From Hydnum rufescens UP504 (taxonomy: Eukaryota > Basidiomycota > Agaricomycetes > Cantharellales > Hydnaceae), in the NCBI GenBank assembly GCA_014904985.1, contig MU129052.1, positions 101,113-165,112 of the forward strand: DNA of 64,000 nt, in the 5' to 3' direction. The notes below the pieces were generated by a model, which was not told the DNA's origin, ran no database searches, and saw only the letters and a list, made by a program, of their open reading frames with translations. This document shows, piece by piece, positions 59,026 through 64,000 of the stretch (positions are counted from its first letter, which is position 1; every line of letters begins with the position of its first letter). A program made the translations under genes and the position numbers.

Positions 59026-60540
59026 CTACACTCCACTACTGTGGCTAAAGGCAATGCAGCTTGGACCAGATGGCTTCCTCTTTGTGATGTTGGAGTCAGA
59101 GAAGAGAGCCTGTGTCATGTCTGACATTGAGTCATCCATGGCAGTGTCAGCAGAGTTGGTGGAATTGAAGGAGTAGCTGGGCAATGAGTAGCACCATGAC
59201 TCTGCCAGAGCAATTGAGGCTGTGGTGAATTCATCATCACCATCATTGATGTCATCATTTTCTGTGAGTGTTGCTCCAGAAGGGTCACCCTTGGACCACA
59301 ACACCAATGTGTTCCCCTTGCCATCTACAACCAGAGGAAAGTTAGCAGGGTCTTTGTCTGCTAGCTTGACATGGCCTATAAGGGAGCATGTCAGTGCCCT
59401 TATGGCAGTGGTGGCACAGTGTGGTGGAGGGGGTGGTTGCTGACCTGGACCAAGGAGGGCAAAGAACACTTCTTTCTTCATCATCTTCTTCCATAAGTGT
59501 TCAAGTTGCTCCAATGTTGCATTATGAAGTGTGTTGTGGGAGCCTGGCAGTGTGCCATTGACAGCCTTGAAGCTGATGAGGGTGACTGAACCTTGCCAGT
59601 ATGTTTGTGCTGCTGACACCCAGGGGTACACTAGCTTGTCATTATTAACTTGGAGTGGGCAAGGGTTGGGATGGCATCTGTGAGGGGCTTGTCAGGCTCT
59701 GCAGAGCAACCCATGAAGTGGGCAATGCTACTCACTGTGCAACATCAACATGAACTTTGTTATGGCCTTTGAGTAACTCCTCTGCTGGTCCCCTGTGCAC
59801 TTGAGGGTCACTTCAGTGTCAATGCTGTTGGGGGGAAGAAGTCAGTGCAACACCTGAAGGCATGTAATGCAGGCATATGAGATCCAGGGCTGCAGCAGGA
59901 GCTGTTCATAGAGGGAAAGCAGTTTGAATACCCTTGTGTGGCTCTCCATGGCCTGCTTGATGTATTCTTTGGGGACATTTTCCTGGCATGCAATGAATTG
60001 CCTCTCATGGCAGTCTGGGTCATGGTGTGATGACAGAACAACAGAAGCATCAACATCAAACCATTGGAGGCCTTGGATGTGGGGAAGGATGAATCCTTCA
60101 AAGCTATCCATGGCCTTGCAGCTGGAGATTATCCTGGGGGTGGTTGTGACATCTTGATCTACCTTGTGCAGAATGCACATGGTGCCAGTGATTCAATGGA
60201 GGGCTTTGAAAGCATCAGTTCCAGTCAGGGAGGTATAGCACACAATGGATTCCCAAAGACTGTTTCTAGCCTGCTCAAGTATGGCCTTGGCATCAGGGTG
60301 GCACTACAGCACCAGGAGTGTTGGTAAAACACAATGATGGCATAAAACCCCTGCCCTACTCACCAGATCAACCCACACAGTCTGCTTCATCACTGTACTG
60401 TGATGGGCTTCATGTGGGGGTGGAGAGCAGAAGGTTGAGACTGGGGCAGAGAGGGTGAAAATAGTGCCAACCCCCCATTTGAGGGGGGTTAAATCTATGA
60501 AAAAATGGGAAGCAACTGCAATGGGGGTGGCTGGGGCCAT
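59026..60540 (-). pseudogene. hypothetical protein, decayed
   Basis: Minus strand. Coding-like blocks are 60540-60304 (MAPATPIAVASHFFIDLTP), 60180-59842 (SFEGFILPHIQGLQWFDVDAS) and 59631-59026 (YPWVSAAQTYWQGSVTLISF; acidic Ser-rich end). The frame between 59842 and 59631 contains a TGA near 59841 and others. I do not recognise the family. The Met at 60540 and an intron near 60300-60180 are guesses. It may extend upstream of the palindrome at 60775-62760, where another minus-strand ORF lies (63845-63480). Confidence 0.45.
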
Positions 60541-60774
60541 AGTGCCATGTGTGTGAGTGAGAATTGGGCATGTGCAGAGATCAGTGCCATGCCTGGATCA
60601 CTTTGTGCCCAGATCACCCCAATATTTTGAATCCATTAGCAACCCCACAGCCTAGTCAGTTTCCATCACAATGCATGCTCCAAAGTATGAATCACTGAGA
60701 CATAATTGCAAGGTCCTGTGCATGGCATGACCAAAGGTGGAAGTTCATGCATGACAAACTGGAGACCAGCTGAC

Positions 60775-62760
60775 TGTGCCACACCTCAGGCATATAGATT
60801 TGGACCCTTTGGGTCAGCTTTTACTGCACAGGAGAGGTCCCAAAGGGTCCCTTGACCCATCACAGACTCATGACTGGGGACTACATTGACTCATGAGGGG
60901 ACAGTGCCAAATCATGATTTGGGCATGGTCAGGGCAGGGTATTGACAATAAAACTCATGAGATGGGGCATCCCACCCATGGGTGGGACCTGCTGACCCTG
61001 AGTTAGAGCATTAGACCCATGGGTTTGACCCCTAGACCCATGGGTTTGAGCCCTGGACTCTTGAGTTGGATCCTCAGACTCATGAGTTGGGCCATCAAAC
61101 TCATGAATTAGACCCTCAGACTCATGAGTTGAACCTCAGACTCATGAGTTGGGCCATTAGACTCATGAGTTGGGCATCAGACTCATGAGTTGGGCCATTA
61201 GACTCATGAGTTGGACCCCCAGACCCATGAGTTTGACCCCCAGACCCATGGGTTTGACCCCAGACCCATGGGTTTGATCCCTGGAGTCATGAGTTGGACC
61301 ATCAGACTCATGAGTTGAACCATCAGACCCATGAACAACCCTCAACATTGCCATATTGGGAATACACCATATATGGCAAGAGTATATAATATTATTACAT
61401 AATTGATTATGTAATATTTCCATATATGGTGATATTATTCACTGACATATTGCCATATATGGAAATCTTATGTAATTAATTGTGTAATTAATTATGTAAT
61501 GCTTATGTAATACTTTTATACATAGTAATAGCCCTTATATGGAAATATTATTATAGGGCTATTACTATGTATAAAAGTATTACATAAGCATTACATAATT
61601 AATTATACAATTAATTACATAAGATTTCCATATATGGCAATATGCCAGTGAATAATATCACCATATATGGAAATATTACATAATCAATTATGTAATAATA
61701 TTATATACTCTTGCCATATATGGTGTATTCCCAATATGGCAATGTTGAGGGTTGTTCATGGGTCTGATGGTTCAACTCATGAGTCTGATGGTCCAACTCA
61801 TGACTCCAGGGATCAAACCCATGGGTCTGGGGGTCAAACTCATGAGTCTAATGGCCCAACTCATGAGTCTGATGCCCAACTCATGAGTCTACTGGTGCCC
61901 AACTCATGAGTCTAAAAGGCCCAACTCCATGAGTCTGATGCCCAACTCATGAGTCTACTGGTCCAACTCATGAGTCTAATGGCCCAACTCATGAGTCTGA
62001 TGCCCAACTCATGAGTCTACTGGTCCAACTCATGAGTCTAATGCCCCAACTCATGAGTCTAATGGCCCAACTCATGAGTCTGATGCCCAACTCATGAGTC
62101 TACTGGTCCAACTCATGAGTCTAATGCCCCAACTCATGAGTCTGATGCCCAACTCATGAGTCTACTGGTCCAACTCATGAGTCTAATGCCCCAACTCATG
62201 AGTCTGATGCCCAACTCATGAGTCTACTGGTCCAACTCATGAGTCTGATGCCCAACTCATGAGTCTAATGGCCCAACTCATGAGTCTAATAGCCCAACTC
62301 ATGAGTCCAATGGTCCAACTCATGAGTTTAATGGCCCAACTCATGAGTCTGATGGTCCAACTCATGAATCTGAGGGTCTAATTCATGAGTCTGAGGGTTC
62401 AACTCATGAGTCTGAGGGTCTAATTCATGAGTTTGATGGCCCAACTCATGAGTCTGAGGATCCAACTCATGAGTCCAGGGCTCAAACCCATGGGTCTAGG
62501 GGTCAAACCCATGGGTCTAATGCTCTAACTCATGGGTCAGCAGGTCCCACCCATGGGTGGGATGCCCCATCTCATGAGTTTTATTGTCAATACCCTGCCC
62601 TGACCATGCCCAAATCATGATTTGGCACTGTCCCCTCATGAGTCAATGTAGTCCCCAGTCATGAGTCTGTGATGGGTCAAGGGACCCATTGGGATCTCTC
62701 CTGTGCAGTAAAAGGCAACCCAAAGGGTGTCTAATCTGTATGCCTGGGCTGCTGTGCCAG
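60775..62760. repeat. 2-kb palindrome with CTCATGAGT satellite arms
   Basis: Ends mirror each other (CTCAGGCATATAGATT near 60785 against AATCTGTATGCCTGGG near 62732). Inside each arm lie the words CAAATCATGATTTGG, CCACCCATGGGTGGG and an array of AACTCATGAGTC(T/C) units. The left array covers about 61060-61330 and the right, expanded, about 61770-62480. The centre near 61545 is an AT-rich palindrome (CCATATATGG words). The repeat unit is itself palindromic, so single strands could fold at every scale. CpG is almost absent. Confidence 0.88.
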
Positions 62761-63479
62761 GTGGGCAGGCTTGAGGAGTGTGGGCCAGTTGCCACAACTT
62801 CAGCCAGAACTCTCTAGATGGTGTGTGGGTTGTGACAGGAAGCAAGAAGGGTTGTCTGCAACACACAAGGTTTTCTTTGAGCTGACTGAGATGGCCACAC
62901 AAAGAAACATCTGGCAATCCCTGCTCCTTCATTACACTAGCCTACTTGAGTTGGACTCATATCTCCCATTGCAACCTTGAACAACAGGGCAAGCACAGCA
63001 GCCAAGCCAAGGCAGGGTTGGCCCCCAATCTTCAGACCATGCAATTCATCACTGACTGCAGGGTGCTGCATCCTAGATCTCTGAATTCCCAGATTTTGGC
63101 AGTGATTTTGAGCAGTCACAGCAGTGACCTAGGGTTTTGCACCATGCCCCCCTCAAGAGTAGATTTCACCCTGCACCCACATGTGCACTCTGTTACTCAC
63201 TGTGCCAGAACCTGTGGGGTGGAGCACAGCAGTGGACAGCCTGCAGCAACTCTGTGGAGCATTAGGGGCATTATATTAGGCACAGGGTAAGGCTAAGAAA
63301 TGGCTGAGTTCCTTTACACAGATGTCTGCTGCCCCTGCACCTAGGGCATGGTGTGGTCTGGTGACATCACAGATGTCTGAGGCAGGAAAGCTATTCTTCA
63401 AGGATGCAGGCATAAAATGGTGCACATTTAATTCAGGGATAATTTACCATGAACCTGTGAGGTGATAATGCACCCTTGA
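62761..63479. other. spacer, no gene recognised
   Basis: Short ORFs on both strands without recognisable similarity. CpG-poor. Contains no visible repeat. Confidence 0.3.
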
Positions 63480-63845
63480 CTAAACACTTGCCCCACAGGC
63501 ACTGATGCAGCTGGGGGGCAAAAGAAACACTAAGTAGGGGGAAATAGTGCAGGCAGAATATACCTGGGGTTCACAGCCACACATGGAAGTTGAGTGGATG
63601 CAGCTTGGTGAGCCCACAGCCACAACTGGGTTGTCAGTGTCATTGGTGCCATTGCCAGCAGCAGCACCCCATCGACCTGGTGGCAGCAGTGAGGCACCAT
63701 TGAGCTTCATGCCAGTGTCATCAAAGAATGCTTGGGGGTTATTCTGCCAGGGTGCTGTAACAGGAGTGCCAAGATGGAGACACAGGAGTTGAGGTTGAGA
63801 CAGAATGAGGTGAAGCCTGAAGGAGCTGGATTGAGAGTAGTGCAA
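63480..63845 (-). CDS. hypothetical ORF fragment
   Basis: A 121-codon minus-strand ORF. The middle part (APWQNNPQAFFDDTGMKLNG, GNGTNDTDNPVVAVGSPSC) has coding-like composition, and the ends look non-coding. It could be an exon of the minus-strand hypothetical gene at 59026-60540, separated by the palindrome. No family recognised. Confidence 0.25.
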   Translation of the reverse strand: MHYSQSSSFRLHLILSQPQLLCLHLGTPVTAPWQNNPQAFFDDTGMKLNGASLLPPGRWGAAAGNGTNDTDNPVVAVGSPSCIHSTSMCGCEPQVYSACTISPYLVFLLPPSCISACGASV

Positions 63846-64000
63846 TTGATGCTAGCCTCCTGTGTTACTCATGCATGGCATGCCTGATGAGAGCATGGGA
63901 ATGGGGATCAAGAGTAGGATCCTGGTCCAAGAGTCAAGAATAGGGCATTACCTATGTAGGCAAGAGCAAAAGTGATATGATGGTATATATGGCTGCTTGT

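Noticed and set aside
1..64000. A TET/JBP dioxygenase gene, which can accompany KDZ elements in Agaricomycetes
   Set aside because: I looked for the paired His-x-Asp and distal His motifs in the long ORFs and found no convincing match.
1..64000. tRNA or rRNA genes
   Set aside because: No cloverleaf A/B-box pair or rRNA core sequence was recognised by eye; a covariance-model scan was not possible here.

Overview
The window looks like transposon-dense, gene-poor DNA from an Agaricomycete (mushroom-forming basidiomycete). Every recognisable coding unit belongs to a family typical of these fungi: a KDZ transposase with its cysteine-rich N-terminal region, two Helitron helicase genes with 54-60 nt GT-AG introns, a chromodomain Ty3/gypsy element, an HNH-type gene, and two long unnamed proteins. 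I recognised no ordinary single-copy housekeeping gene, tRNA or rRNA. Almost every coding unit is broken, and most in-frame stops are TGA at positions where arginine CGA is expected, as C-to-T change at CpG would produce.

Layout. 1-7.1 kb: two multi-exon hypothetical genes on the minus strand. 7.2-9.9 kb: non-coding DNA with a 254-bp tandem duplication and an array of a 16-nt motif. 9.9-14.3 kb: decayed KDZ transposase with a pentapeptide-repeat tail. 14.4-20 kb: a terminal-repeat fragment, a solo LTR, inverted pieces of a second LTR family, one small ORF and a G-rich array. 20.1-25.1 kb: Helitron 1. 25.1-29 kb: minisatellites and foldback repeats. 29.2-30.2 kb: HNH pseudogene. 30.3-57.7 kb: a nest of insertions. 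58.5-64 kb: solo LTR copy 2, a minus-strand hypothetical gene and a 2-kb palindrome.

The nest reads as follows. A second Helitron lies on the minus strand in pieces (57.7-57.4, 54.76-54.19, 53.5-53.0 and 30.92-30.26 kb). Into it went a small non-autonomous LTR element (54762-57405, 5-bp target duplication GCATG), a 675-bp foldback (53516-54190) and a large chromovirus (from 30921 to about 52990). The chromovirus carries gag, protease, RT, RNase H, integrase, a chromodomain and a further long ORF. It was itself hit by a 1.2-kb LTR (46278-47453), a 3.2-kb foldback (40649-43871) and a 5-kb palindromic element (34916-39909).

The 5-kb element is the most unusual object. It has diverged terminal repeats, an exact 11-bp target duplication and a near-perfect central palindrome. 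From the centre two arrays run outward in opposite directions. Each repeats one cassette: a variable 'exon' ending in a GC-rich hairpin, a consensus 5' splice site, an intron of nearly constant length (100-108 nt where measured) carrying a second hairpin, and a consensus 3' splice site. The hairpins keep pairing where their sequences differ. I know of no described element like it.

An assembly gap (52070-52452) next to an inverted copy of the LTR/Helitron junction means the right end of the chromovirus may be mis-scaffolded. All exon joins, frameshift placements and family calls were made by eye and have not been checked by alignment.
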